Source of the DNA: Lysobacter sp. S4-A87
Lineage (GTDB): Bacteria > Pseudomonadota > Gammaproteobacteria > Xanthomonadales > Xanthomonadaceae
Length of the DNA stretch: 64,000 bases
Reading direction: 5' to 3'
Assembly: GCF_022637455.1 (NCBI RefSeq)
Contig: NZ_CP093341.1
Location: 3,782,001 to 3,846,000, forward strand
A program made the translations under genes and the position numbers. Shown here in pieces: positions 39,380-47,081 of this stretch. The notes beneath the pieces were generated by a model that made no database searches, was not told the origin of the DNA, and saw nothing but the letters and a program-made list of their open reading frames with translations. Every line of letters starts with the position of its first letter. The stretch's first letter is position 1.

Positions 39380-40135
39380 TCAGTGCCGCAGGACGGTCAG
39401 TGCAATCGCCTCGAGCCGGAGCAGGTCAAGGATCTCGACGTCGCGCTGCTTGATCGCCACCATGCCGTCTCGTTCGAAACGGCGCAGCACTCGGCTGACC
39501 GTTTCCGGTGCCTGGCGCAGGTAGTTGGCGATTTCGGTGCGCGACATGGTCAGCTGGAAGCGGCGCGGCGAGAACCCGCGCAGGGCCAGGCGCCGGGACA
39601 GGCCGATCAGGAAGGCGGCCACGCGTTCGTCCGCGGAATGGTCGCCGGCGAACAGCGAAGCCACGCCAATGTCGCGGCTCATCAGCCGGAACAGGTGTCG
39701 CTGCAGGTTGGGCAGGCGCGCCGCGAGCAGGGCGATGCGCGGGAACGAGAAGCGGCACAGCATCACCGTATCCAGCGCCACCGCGTTGCAGGGGTAGCGG
39801 TCGTCATGTATGGCGTTGAGGCCGATGACTTCGCCGGGCAAGTGGAAGCCCAGCACCTGTTCGCGCCCGTCCGTGTCGGTCAGATAGGTTTTCACCGTTC
39901 CCGCCCGTACTGCCGCGATCGCACCGAACGGATCGCCCTCTCGGAACACGTGTTCGCCCGCATGCAGGGGGCCGATATGCTCGACCAGCACGTGCAGGTC
40001 CTTCAGCGCGGCCTTGTCCATTCCCTCCGACAGGCAGGCCCGGGAAAAGGCGCAGGTCGAGCAGAATTGGAGCGGGTCGCCGTCGTCGGCCAGGATGCTT
40101 GCGTCGGTACGGGGGAACATCACGCCCGAACTCAT
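39380..40135 (-). CDS. fnr: FNR-type oxygen-sensing transcription regulator (Crp/Fnr family)
   Basis: This 251-residue regulator has the iron-sulfur pattern of true FNR: Cys25, Cys28 and Cys34 (FCSTCAFSRACLSEG) plus Cys116 (DRYPCNAVAL), compared with Cys20/23/29/122 in E. coli. A cyclic-nucleotide-like beta-roll precedes a helix-turn-helix with recognition helix APETVSRVLRRFERDGM. The E-x-x-S-R pattern in this helix is the one that reads TTGAT-N4-ATCAA. It follows hemN by 18 bases and is probably co-transcribed. It is the likely reader of the boxes upstream of nirK, nnrS and hemN. Confidence 0.92.
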   Translation of the reverse strand: MSSGVMFPRTDASILADDGDPLQFCSTCAFSRACLSEGMDKAALKDLHVLVEHIGPLHAGEHVFREGDPFGAIAAVRAGTVKTYLTDTDGREQVLGFHLPGEVIGLNAIHDDRYPCNAVALDTVMLCRFSFPRIALLAARLPNLQRHLFRLMSRDIGVASLFAGDHSADERVAAFLIGLSRRLALRGFSPRRFQLTMSRTEIANYLRQAPETVSRVLRRFERDGMVAIKQRDVEILDLLRLEAIALTVLRH

Positions 40136-40153
40136 GTACAGCTCCGGTGCGAG

Positions 40154-41554
40154 TCAGACGGTCCGCGAGAACTGCCCCTTGGCAGCGTCGGACGGATTGG
40201 GAAGATAGCGGTCGAAACACGCCGCCACGATACGCAACAGCAGCCTCCCACGGGAAGTGGTCCGGATCACCGAAGGCGACACCTCGACCAGGCCGTCGTC
40301 CCAAAGTGGCTGCAGGCGCTGCAGTGCTTGCGCGAAGTAATGCGGGAAGACGATCACGTGGCGGCGCTCGATGGTGGCCAGGTCGACTTCGCCATGGCAC
40401 ATCAGCTGCTGGATCACGTCGGCCCGCACCAGGTCGTCGGCGTCCATGCGCATGCCGCGCCAGACCGGCAGGCGGCCTTCGTCGATTGCGTGCTCCCAGC
40501 TGGGCAGGTCGCGCGGATTCTGGCTGAAGCTGGCGCCGATGTGGCTGATCGCGCTGACGCCAAGGCCGATCAGGTCACTGTCGGCGCACGTCGTGTAGCC
40601 CATGAAGTTGCGATGCAGTCCGCCGCGCGCCTGGGCCACAGCGAGGTCGTCATCGGGCAGGGCGAAATGGTCCATGCCGATGTAGACATAGCCGGCCTCG
40701 CCGAGGCGTTCAATCGCCCGCTGCAGCAAGCCGACCTTGACCGCCGGGGAGGGCAGGTCTTCGCTGCGGATACGCTGCTGCGGGCGAAACAGGGAGGGCA
40801 GGTGCGCGTAGCTGTAGATTGCCAGCCGGTCTGGGCGCGCGCGCAGGGTGATGTCGAGCGTGCGTTCGAAACCCTCCGGCGACTGCAGCGGCAGGCCGTA
40901 GATCAGGTCGACATTGACCGAGCGCAGACCGTGCCGCCGGCACGCATCGATGATCGCCAGCGTTTCCTCCACGCTTTGGATCCGGTTGACCGCCTGCTGC
41001 ACAACCGGGTTGAAATCCTGGACGCCGAGGCTGGCGCGGTTGACACCGGCTTCGGCGAGAATGCGGATGTCGTCGGGGGATACGAAGCGCGGATCGAGTT
41101 CGATCGAGCAGTCGCGCTCGCCGCTGCGGGCGAACGAGAAATGGCGGTGGATCACATCCACCACTTCGGCGATCTGGTCCGGTGCGAGGAAGTTGGGCGT
41201 GCCGCCGCCCAGGTGGAGCTGCGCAACCTCGCGATCGCGGTCGAACAATGTCGACATCATCCCGATCTCGCGGTACAGCCGGGTCAGGTAGGTGGCGCCG
41301 CGGGCCTTGTCGCGGGAGATGATGCGATTGCAGCCGCAATAGAAGCAGGGGCTTTCGCAGAACGGGACATGCACATAGATCGACAGCGGGCGTGGGATCG
41401 GATCGCCATTGCTGATGGCGGCCATCTCGCGAAGTTCGCGTGCCTGGAAGTCGGTGCTGAACTGGGGGGCAGTCGGATAGGAGGTATAGCGTGGCCCGGG
41501 CCGGTCGTAACGGCGCAGCAGGTCGGGGTCGAAGGCAGGGGACGGCATGGCCAT
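40154..41554 (-). CDS. hemN: Oxygen-independent coproporphyrinogen III dehydrogenase
   Basis: This 466-residue radical-SAM enzyme makes protoporphyrinogen IX precursors under anaerobic conditions. The cluster-binding cysteines are in PFCESPCFYCGCNRII (CxxxCxxC plus the family's additional Cys). YDRPGPRYTSYPTAPQF at the start and LHLGGGTPNFL, SIELDPRF, ASLGVQDFNP and DLIYGLPLQSPEGF are typical. It lies upstream of the fnr gene and behind an FNR-like box, as expected for an anaerobic haem gene supporting nitrite respiration. Confidence 0.95.
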   Translation of the reverse strand: MAMPSPAFDPDLLRRYDRPGPRYTSYPTAPQFSTDFQARELREMAAISNGDPIPRPLSIYVHVPFCESPCFYCGCNRIISRDKARGATYLTRLYREIGMMSTLFDRDREVAQLHLGGGTPNFLAPDQIAEVVDVIHRHFSFARSGERDCSIELDPRFVSPDDIRILAEAGVNRASLGVQDFNPVVQQAVNRIQSVEETLAIIDACRRHGLRSVNVDLIYGLPLQSPEGFERTLDITLRARPDRLAIYSYAHLPSLFRPQQRIRSEDLPSPAVKVGLLQRAIERLGEAGYVYIGMDHFALPDDDLAVAQARGGLHRNFMGYTTCADSDLIGLGVSAISHIGASFSQNPRDLPSWEHAIDEGRLPVWRGMRMDADDLVRADVIQQLMCHGEVDLATIERRHVIVFPHYFAQALQRLQPLWDDGLVEVSPSVIRTTSRGRLLLRIVAACFDRYLPNPSDAAKGQFSRTV

Positions 41555-41588
41555 GGCAAAAGGCTAGGCCGTGCCAGTGGTGGCCACC

Positions 41589-41602
41589 TTGATCCAGGTC
41601 AA
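41589..41602 (-). promoter_or_regulatory. FNR-type binding site upstream of hemN-fnr
   Basis: TTGATCCAGGTCAA matches TTGAT-N4-ATCAA in nine of ten defined bases, 35-48 bases before the hemN ATG. Because the regulator gene follows hemN, this site would give autoregulation. Confidence 0.78.
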
Positions 41603-41631
41603 TTTGGCCAATTTCGCCAGTTTCGCCCGGC

Positions 41632-42294
41632 TCAGGCCGGGCGGCGGTCGATCCGGTAAACCACGGTATCGAGCGCCGTGACGCCTTCCTGGATGAACTT
41701 CGGTTGCTGCGCCAGGATGTCGCGGCGTTCCAGCGTGGCCACGTCCCAGTCGCGCCCGTACAGCTCGCGCACCTCGTCCTCGCGCACGTCGAACGGCGGG
41801 CCGTCCTTCTCGTGCTGTGGGTATTCCAGCGTGATCACCAGGCCGCGACAGCGGTCCGGCAGGCACGGGTAGAGCTCGTGCACGTAGCGCCGGCGCAGCG
41901 CCGCGGGCAGTGCGATCAGGGCGGCGCGATCGAACACGACAGTGCAGTCGGCAAGCGCGGCCGCGTCGAGCGCGAACGCATCGCCGCAGATCAGTTCGAC
42001 GCCTTCGGCCCGGTAGTGGGTGCCGTATCGCGACTGGCTGAGCTCGGGGTCGAGGCCGTTCTCGGCGAAGAACTCCTCGACGGCGATGCGTGACAGCTCG
42101 ACGCCGAGCACGCGCAATCCCTGCGACGCGAACCAGGCCATGTCCAGGCTCTTGCCGGCGAGCGGCACGAACACGCGGCTGCCGGCCGGGACCTGCAGCG
42201 ACGGCCAATGCTTGAGCAGCAGCGGTGTCGGCTTGTCCTGATGGAAGCCGATCTGCTTTTCGCGCCAGCGCTGGTGCCAGAAGTCGGGTTGCAT
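41632..42294 (-). CDS. tpm: Thiopurine S-methyltransferase-family protein
   Basis: This 220-residue SAM-dependent methyltransferase begins WHQRWREKQIGFHQDKPTPL. The SAM site is VFVPLAGKSLDMAWFASQG with VLGVELSRIAVEEFFAENG, and VVFDRAALIALPAALRRRYV is also characteristic. Bacterial TPMTs methylate selenium, tellurium or thiol compounds. No metalloid genes flank it. Its stop lies behind hemN's promoter. It follows parC at a 3-base distance and may be co-transcribed with it. Confidence 0.9.
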   Translation of the reverse strand: MQPDFWHQRWREKQIGFHQDKPTPLLLKHWPSLQVPAGSRVFVPLAGKSLDMAWFASQGLRVLGVELSRIAVEEFFAENGLDPELSQSRYGTHYRAEGVELICGDAFALDAAALADCTVVFDRAALIALPAALRRRYVHELYPCLPDRCRGLVITLEYPQHEKDGPPFDVREDEVRELYGRDWDVATLERRDILAQQPKFIQEGVTALDTVVYRIDRRPA

Positions 42295-42297
42295 GGT

Positions 42298-44541
42298 CTA
42301 TTCGACCGCCAGCCCTTCCACCTTCTGCCAGCCACGCGGCAACAATCCGCCGCGGGTGGCACGCGCACCGACGTACGCGTCCAGGTCCTTGAACGACAGC
42401 GACATCGTGCGTGATCCGGACTTCACCACCAGCGTCGCACCCGGCACCACCACCGCCACCGCGACGACGCGCTCGGTGCCGAGCTTCGCCTTCGGAATGT
42501 CGATCAGCTTGTTGCCCTTGCCCTTGTCGAGCTCGGGCAGTTCGCCGACCGGGAAGGTCAGCAGGTGGCCGACGTTGGTCACCACCGCGATCCGGCCCTG
42601 GTCGACGTCGCCGACCAGTGCGGGCTGGACGACCTTGGCGCCCGGCGTCAGCGACAGCATCGCCTTGCCGGCCTTGTTGCGGCCGGTCAGGTTCTCGAAG
42701 CGGGTGACGAAGCCGTAACCGTGGCTGGAGGCGAGCACGAAGCGCTGGTCGTTGTCGCCGCTGGCCAGTGCCTGGAACGAGGCGCCCGGGGCCGGCGAGA
42801 ATCGGCCGGTGAGCGGTTCGCCATTGCCGCGCGCCGAGGGCAGCGAATGCACCACGGTCGAATAGGCGCGGCCGGTCGAATCCAGGAATGCCACCTGCTG
42901 GGTGCTGCGGCTCTTCGTCGCAGCCAGCAGTTCGTCGCCGTCGCGATAGCTCAGGCCCGCCGCGTCGATGTCGTGGCCCTTGGCCGCGCGTACCCAGCCC
43001 TTCTCACTGAGCACCACGGTCATCGGTTCGCTGGCCACCAGTTCGGTTTCCGACAACGCCTGCGCGGCGCCGCGTGCGACCAGCGGCGAGCGGCGCTCGT
43101 CGCCGAACTTCCTGGCGTCGGCGATCAGTTCGTCCTTGACCAGCTTCTTCAGCTTGGCCTTGCTGTCGAGCGTGGCGATGATGCGCTCGCGCTCGGCTTC
43201 CAGTTCGGCTTCCTCACCGCGGATCTTCATCTCTTCCAGGCGCGCCAGCTGGCGCAGCTTGGTCTCGAGGATGTAGTCGGTCTGATCGTCGCTGAGCTTG
43301 AAGCGCGCCATCAGCACCGGACGCGGTTCGTCCTCGCTGCGGATGATCCGGATCACTTCGTCGAGGTTGAGGAAGGCGATCAACAGGCCTTCCAACAGGT
43401 GCAGGCGGCGCTCGACTTTTTCGAGGCGGTGCTTGAGGCGGCGGGTGACCGTGTCGGCCCGGAACGACAGCCACTCGCTCAGGAACGCCTTGAGGCCCGT
43501 CACCTGCGGACGGCCGTCCAGGCCGATCACGTTGAAGTTGACCCGGAAGCTCTTCTCCATGTCGGTGGTCGCGAACAGATGGCCCATCAGCTGTTCGGCG
43601 TCGATGCGGTTGCTGCGCGGCACCAGCACGATGCGGGTCGGGTTGGCGTGGTCGGACTCGTCGCGGATGTCCTCCAGCCACGGCAGCTTCTTGGCGCGCA
43701 TCTGCGTGGCGATCTGCTCGATCACCTTGCCCGGCGAAGCCTGGTAAGGAAGCGCGGTGATGACGAGATTGCTGCCGTCCTTCACGTACACGGCGCGGGC
43801 GCGCACGCTGCCCAGGCCGGTTTCATACATGTTCAACAGGTCGGCGCGCGGGGTGATGATCTCCGCGGCGGTCGGGTAGTCCGGGCCGAGCACGTGCTCG
43901 CACAGGTCGCGGGTGGTCGCGTCCGGATCGTCGAGCAACCGCAGGCAGGCGCTGACGACCTCGTTGAGGTTGTGCGGGGGCACGTCGGTGGCCATGCCCA
44001 CGGCAATGCCGGTGGTGCCGTTGAGCAGCAGGTGCGGCAGGCGCGCCGGCATCCAGGTCGGCTCTTCCAGCGTGCCGTCGAAATTCGGAGTCCAGTCGAC
44101 CGTGCCCTGGCCGAGCTCACCCAGCAGCACTTCGGCGATGGGGGTCAGCTTGGACTCGGTATAGCGCATCGCCGCGAACGACTTGGGATCGTCGGTCGAA
44201 CCGAAGTTGCCCTGGCCCTCGACCAGCGGATAGCGGTACGAGAACGGCTGCGCCATCAGCACCATCGCCTCGTAGCAGGCGCTGTCGCCGTGCGGATGGT
44301 ATTTGCCGATGACGTCACCGACGGTGCGCGCGGACTTCTTCGGCTTGGCGCCGGCATTGAGGCCCAGCTCGCTCATCGAATAGATGATGCGGCGCTGCAC
44401 CGGCTTGAGGCCGTCGCCGAGGAAGGGCAGGGCGCGGTCGAGGACCACATACATCGAGTAGTCGAGGTAGGCGCGCTCGGCGTACTCGCGCAGGGGGATC
44501 TGCTCGAAGCCGTGGAAGGCCGGACGGACGGTTTCGTTCAT
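42298..44541 (-). CDS. parC: DNA topoisomerase IV subunit A
   Basis: This 747-residue type IIA subunit cuts and rejoins DNA and decatenates daughter chromosomes. The catalytic Tyr127 lies in [12 protein letters not shown]. The winged-helix and tower regions follow, then a long coiled region ([20 protein letters not shown]). The C-terminal beta-propeller is short. The quinolone-determining segment [14 protein letters not shown] has the sensitive Ser87 and Glu91. parE is not beside it. Confidence 0.96.
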   Translation of the reverse strand: MNETVRPAFHGFEQIPLREYAERAYLDYSMYVVLDRALPFLGDGLKPVQRRIIYSMSELGLNAGAKPKKSARTVGDVIGKYHPHGDSACYEAMVLMAQPFSYRYPLVEGQGNFGSTDDPKSFAAMRYTESKLTPIAEVLLGELGQGTVDWTPNFDGTLEEPTWMPARLPHLLLNGTTGIAVGMATDVPPHNLNEVVSACLRLLDDPDATTRDLCEHVLGPDYPTAAEIITPRADLLNMYETGLGSVRARAVYVKDGSNLVITALPYQASPGKVIEQIATQMRAKKLPWLEDIRDESDHANPTRIVLVPRSNRIDAEQLMGHLFATTDMEKSFRVNFNVIGLDGRPQVTGLKAFLSEWLSFRADTVTRRLKHRLEKVERRLHLLEGLLIAFLNLDEVIRIIRSEDEPRPVLMARFKLSDDQTDYILETKLRQLARLEEMKIRGEEAELEAERERIIATLDSKAKLKKLVKDELIADARKFGDERRSPLVARGAAQALSETELVASEPMTVVLSEKGWVRAAKGHDIDAAGLSYRDGDELLAATKSRSTQQVAFLDSTGRAYSTVVHSLPSARGNGEPLTGRFSPAPGASFQALASGDNDQRFVLASSHGYGFVTRFENLTGRNKAGKAMLSLTPGAKVVQPALVGDVDQGRIAVVTNVGHLLTFPVGELPELDKGKGNKLIDIPKAKLGTERVVAVAVVVPGATLVVKSGSRTMSLSFKDLDAYVGARATRGGLLPRGWQKVEGLAVE

Positions 44542-44678
44542 GGGGATGGCGATACGAACCTGGGATGAGTCGTTGGGCCGATTTTAACCGCGCACGGTGG
44601 CGCGGCTGTTGGCCGGGTCGCATGTTCTGCCGGCGCCGTCGCACTGCGAGCGACGCGTTGGGGCGATGCGTGCTGCGA

Positions 44679-45098
44679 TCAGCGGGCGTGCGCTTCGCCG
44701 TTGGCTTCGGGCTGGTTGCGCACCGAAAGCACCTGCAGGCGCGCCGTGCGGCCGCCTGGCAGCGGCCATTCGATCGAGTCGCCGACGTGCAGGCCGAGCA
44801 GGGCGCTGCCGATCGGGGCCAGGATCGAGACCTTGTCGGCGCTGCCGTCGGCGTCGCGCGGGTAGACCAGGGTCAGCTCGTGCTCCTCGCCGTTGGTCTC
44901 GTCGCGGAATCGCGCGGTCGTATTCATGGTGATGACGTCGGTGGGCATCTGTGCCGGTTCGACGACTTCGGCCCGTTCCAGCTCGGCTTCCAGCGCGGAG
45001 GTGTCGATGCCTTCGGCGATCGGCAGCTCGAGCAGGGCCTCGATGCGCTCCACGTCCAGGCGCGACATCAGCAGGGGCGGGGGAGTGGGGTGGTTCAT
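44679..45098 (-). CDS. rnk: Nucleoside diphosphate kinase regulator (Rnk, GreA/GreB-like)
   Basis: This 139-residue protein has an N-terminal coiled segment (DVERIEALLELPIAEGIDTS, LEAELERAEVVEP) and a GreA/GreB-like FKBP-fold C-terminal domain (ITMNTTARFRDETNGEEHEL, VSILAPIGSALLGLHVGDSI, GGRTARLQVLSV). Rnk binds RNA polymerase and affects nucleotide pools. The ATG at 45098 leaves an N-terminus of about ten residues before MSRLDVER. An internal ATG there is an alternative start. Confidence 0.9.
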   Translation of the reverse strand: MNHPTPPPLLMSRLDVERIEALLELPIAEGIDTSALEAELERAEVVEPAQMPTDVITMNTTARFRDETNGEEHELTLVYPRDADGSADKVSILAPIGSALLGLHVGDSIEWPLPGGRTARLQVLSVRNQPEANGEAHAR

Positions 45099-45309
45099 GG
45101 ATGGGTCTCCAATAGCAGCGCGGGCGACGCACCAAGGTGCCTCGCCCGCCAGTTAGTGATGTACGGCGACCATAGCCCCGAATCCGGAAGGCGGCAACCG
45201 GGGCATCGCGGCCGGGTTCATTGAAGGTCCATGGACCTCACCCGTGCAGGCCGGAGTTCGCCTGGATGACGGGAGGGCAACGCCGATTCAAAAAATTTGT
45301 CACAAGGCG

Positions 45310-45341
45310 TTGACAAGGTGCCCGCCGCAACGCAACATACG
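45310..45341 (+). promoter_or_regulatory. Probable tRNA-Leu promoter
   Basis: A consensus TTGACA is at 45310-45315 and a weak CATACG-like -10 near 45336-45341 (spacing about 20). A GC-rich stretch follows, as in stringently controlled tRNA promoters. The tRNA begins 32 bases later. The spacing is longer than usual, so the -10 assignment is uncertain. Confidence 0.45.
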
Positions 45342-45372
45342 CGGCCTCGCACGGCGCAAATCGTTGCAGAGA

Positions 45373-45457
<85 letters not shown>

Positions 45458-45484
45458 CTTATTCAGGGTATACCACCCTCACAG

Positions 45485-45506
45485 AAACCCCGCTCCGGCG
45501 GGGTTT
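45485..45506 (+). terminator. Rho-independent terminator after tRNA-Leu
   Basis: A 9-bp stem AAACCCCGC / GCGGGGTTT (45485-45493 with 45498-45506) with loop TCCG leads directly into a T-run. Confidence 0.92.
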
Positions 45507-45531
45507 TTGCGTTGTGCGGCGTGTCTGCGGG

Positions 45532-46878
45532 CTAGGGTTGGACCGGGTAGTGCGGCCTGATCCGCAAGGTGGTCCACCAGTTGCGCGTCCGGCCGCCAAA
45601 GATGGTCCCCAGCGGGGTCTTTGCGGTGGTCCAGAAGTCAAAGTAGATGCCGTTTTTCGTCGTCGGAATGTCCGCGGCATGGATCCAGTACAGGACGTAG
45701 CCGTCTTCGTATGAGCGGTCGCGGATCTGATCCGATGAGATCCGGGTGTTGACGTAGGTGCGGACCCTGCCGCCGGCCGCGAACAGGAAGTCGAATCTGG
45801 CCGGCGTGTAGATCGGGAGCTTACCGGCCGGGCACTTGATGAGGATGAGGTCCTGGCCAATGAAGACGTTGGTCTGGCAGATGCTCGGCTCCTCGATCAC
45901 AGATGCACCCTCGGTGAACTTGCGCAGTTTCCACGGGGTCAGCCCGCGTTCGTCCGTGCCGGTCTGGGTATTGAAGTAGTCGTTGACGGCACCGTCGCTT
46001 TCGGCGAAGTCGCGCTCGCATTCGGCCTCGTTGGCGCGCCTGGACCGGGTGGCGCGGAAGCACATTGCAAACGATGCCGAGAATCGCCGCGCGCCCGGCG
46101 CATTTCCCAGATAGCGCGGCTCGGTGACGCGGCCGGGCTGGAATATGAAAGGACCGGGATTGGCCCCGGCCAGGGCGCCTGCCCGGTAATGCGGGTTGGC
46201 GATCGTCTCGCGGACGCGGAACCTCGCCGGAGAGGAGCCCCGCACATGCTCGAGCACTTCCACGTCGACAATCCGTTGATTCTCGACGCGGTCCAGGGCG
46301 ACCCATTCACGCTGGTGCGGATACCTCATGAGGGTATTGGTCAACTGCTGCTCGGCCTGGGGATGGGCAGCGGCCGCATGCTCCAGCGAGGCGATGGTTG
46401 AGTACTCGAAGTTGTTCGCCTCGATCCGGTACCGGTAGCCGACAAAGGGTCCCCGGTCCGCTCCTCCCGCCGCGTAGTAGGCGAGCATGGCGTTCTGGAA
46501 GAAGTTGAGGTTCTGGTCATCCGTGAATGAAATGAAGCGGAACTCGTTGGCCGGGTTGCTTCCGGTGTTGATGTACGCATCCAGGTCGATGTTGGAGGTT
46601 CCGCGCGCCTGGAATCCCTCGCTGAATATCTCCGTGGGAGGGCGGCTGTCGGAACGATAGAGGTAGACGGGTCGTTTCGCGGCTGCTGCTACACCGCTCA
46701 CCGAGGGCGGGCTCTGGGCTGCCACGGCGGCGCTCAGCAGCAACAGTGCGAGGAGCGCCCAGCGCGCGGCCGGATGGATTGAGTCTGGCTTGATTGAATC
46801 TGGCTGGCTTGAATCTGGCTGGCTTGAATCTGGCCTGGTCAGTGGGCGGCGTCGGGTTCCTGCGGTGGGTTTGAGCAT
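45532..46878 (-). CDS. Secreted pertussis-toxin-S1-like ADP-ribosyltransferase (putative)
   Basis: This 448-residue protein has a repeat-rich basic N-terminus, a hydrophobic segment (WALLALLLLSAAVAA, about 40-54) and a probable signal cleavage after VAAQS. Residues 71-207 follow the PtxA/Enterotoxin_a pattern: VYLYRSDSRPPTEIFSEGFQ (Arg75, as Arg9 of PtxA), FRFISFTDD (Ser117, STS-type strand), GPFVGYRYRIEANNF and HQREWVALDRV with Gln189-x-Glu191, as in the QxE catalytic motif. The PtxA His35 position is not conserved. A C-terminal region of about 240 residues is unrecognised and contains four cysteines. AGGAAGGA before the ATG supports the start. No B-subunit genes are adjacent. It appears less GC-rich than its neighbours. 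Confidence 0.62.
   Translation of the reverse strand: MLKPTAGTRRRPLTRPDSSQPDSSQPDSIKPDSIHPAARWALLALLLLSAAVAAQSPPSVSGVAAAAKRPVYLYRSDSRPPTEIFSEGFQARGTSNIDLDAYINTGSNPANEFRFISFTDDQNLNFFQNAMLAYYAAGGADRGPFVGYRYRIEANNFEYSTIASLEHAAAAHPQAEQQLTNTLMRYPHQREWVALDRVENQRIVDVEVLEHVRGSSPARFRVRETIANPHYRAGALAGANPGPFIFQPGRVTEPRYLGNAPGARRFSASFAMCFRATRSRRANEAECERDFAESDGAVNDYFNTQTGTDERGLTPWKLRKFTEGASVIEEPSICQTNVFIGQDLILIKCPAGKLPIYTPARFDFLFAAGGRVRTYVNTRISSDQIRDRSYEDGYVLYWIHAADIPTTKNGIYFDFWTTAKTPLGTIFGGRTRNWWTTLRIRPHYPVQP
46781..46840. repeat. Tandem 15-bp repeat in the N-terminus of the PtxA-like gene
   Basis: Two exact units GAATCTGGCTGGCTT lie at 46796-46810 and 46811-46825, with degenerate units at 46781-46795 and 46826-46840. 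They are in frame and encode a repeated PDSSQ/PDSIK-type segment before the hydrophobic signal. Copy number could vary without breaking the frame. Confidence 0.85.
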
Positions 46879-47081
46879 GATTTCCTTCCTGATGGGCGGG
46901 GAGGGGCGTGCGCCCCGGCAGCCGTTAACCGGGCCGTCGTCCCGGCACCGGTTTCCGCTGCGTTGCCCCCTCCCGAGTTGGAACCTGGCCGGCCTCGTGG
47001 ACCATGGGAAAACGCCGAAGAACCAGTCAGGGATTACCGCGACGCGACACCGTGTTCATCCCGATGTGCGACCATGTCTGA

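Noticed and set aside
45532-46878. Complete pertussis-like AB5 toxin operon
   Set aside because: The flanking genes are a tRNA and rnr; no binding-subunit genes or type IV secretion genes are present.
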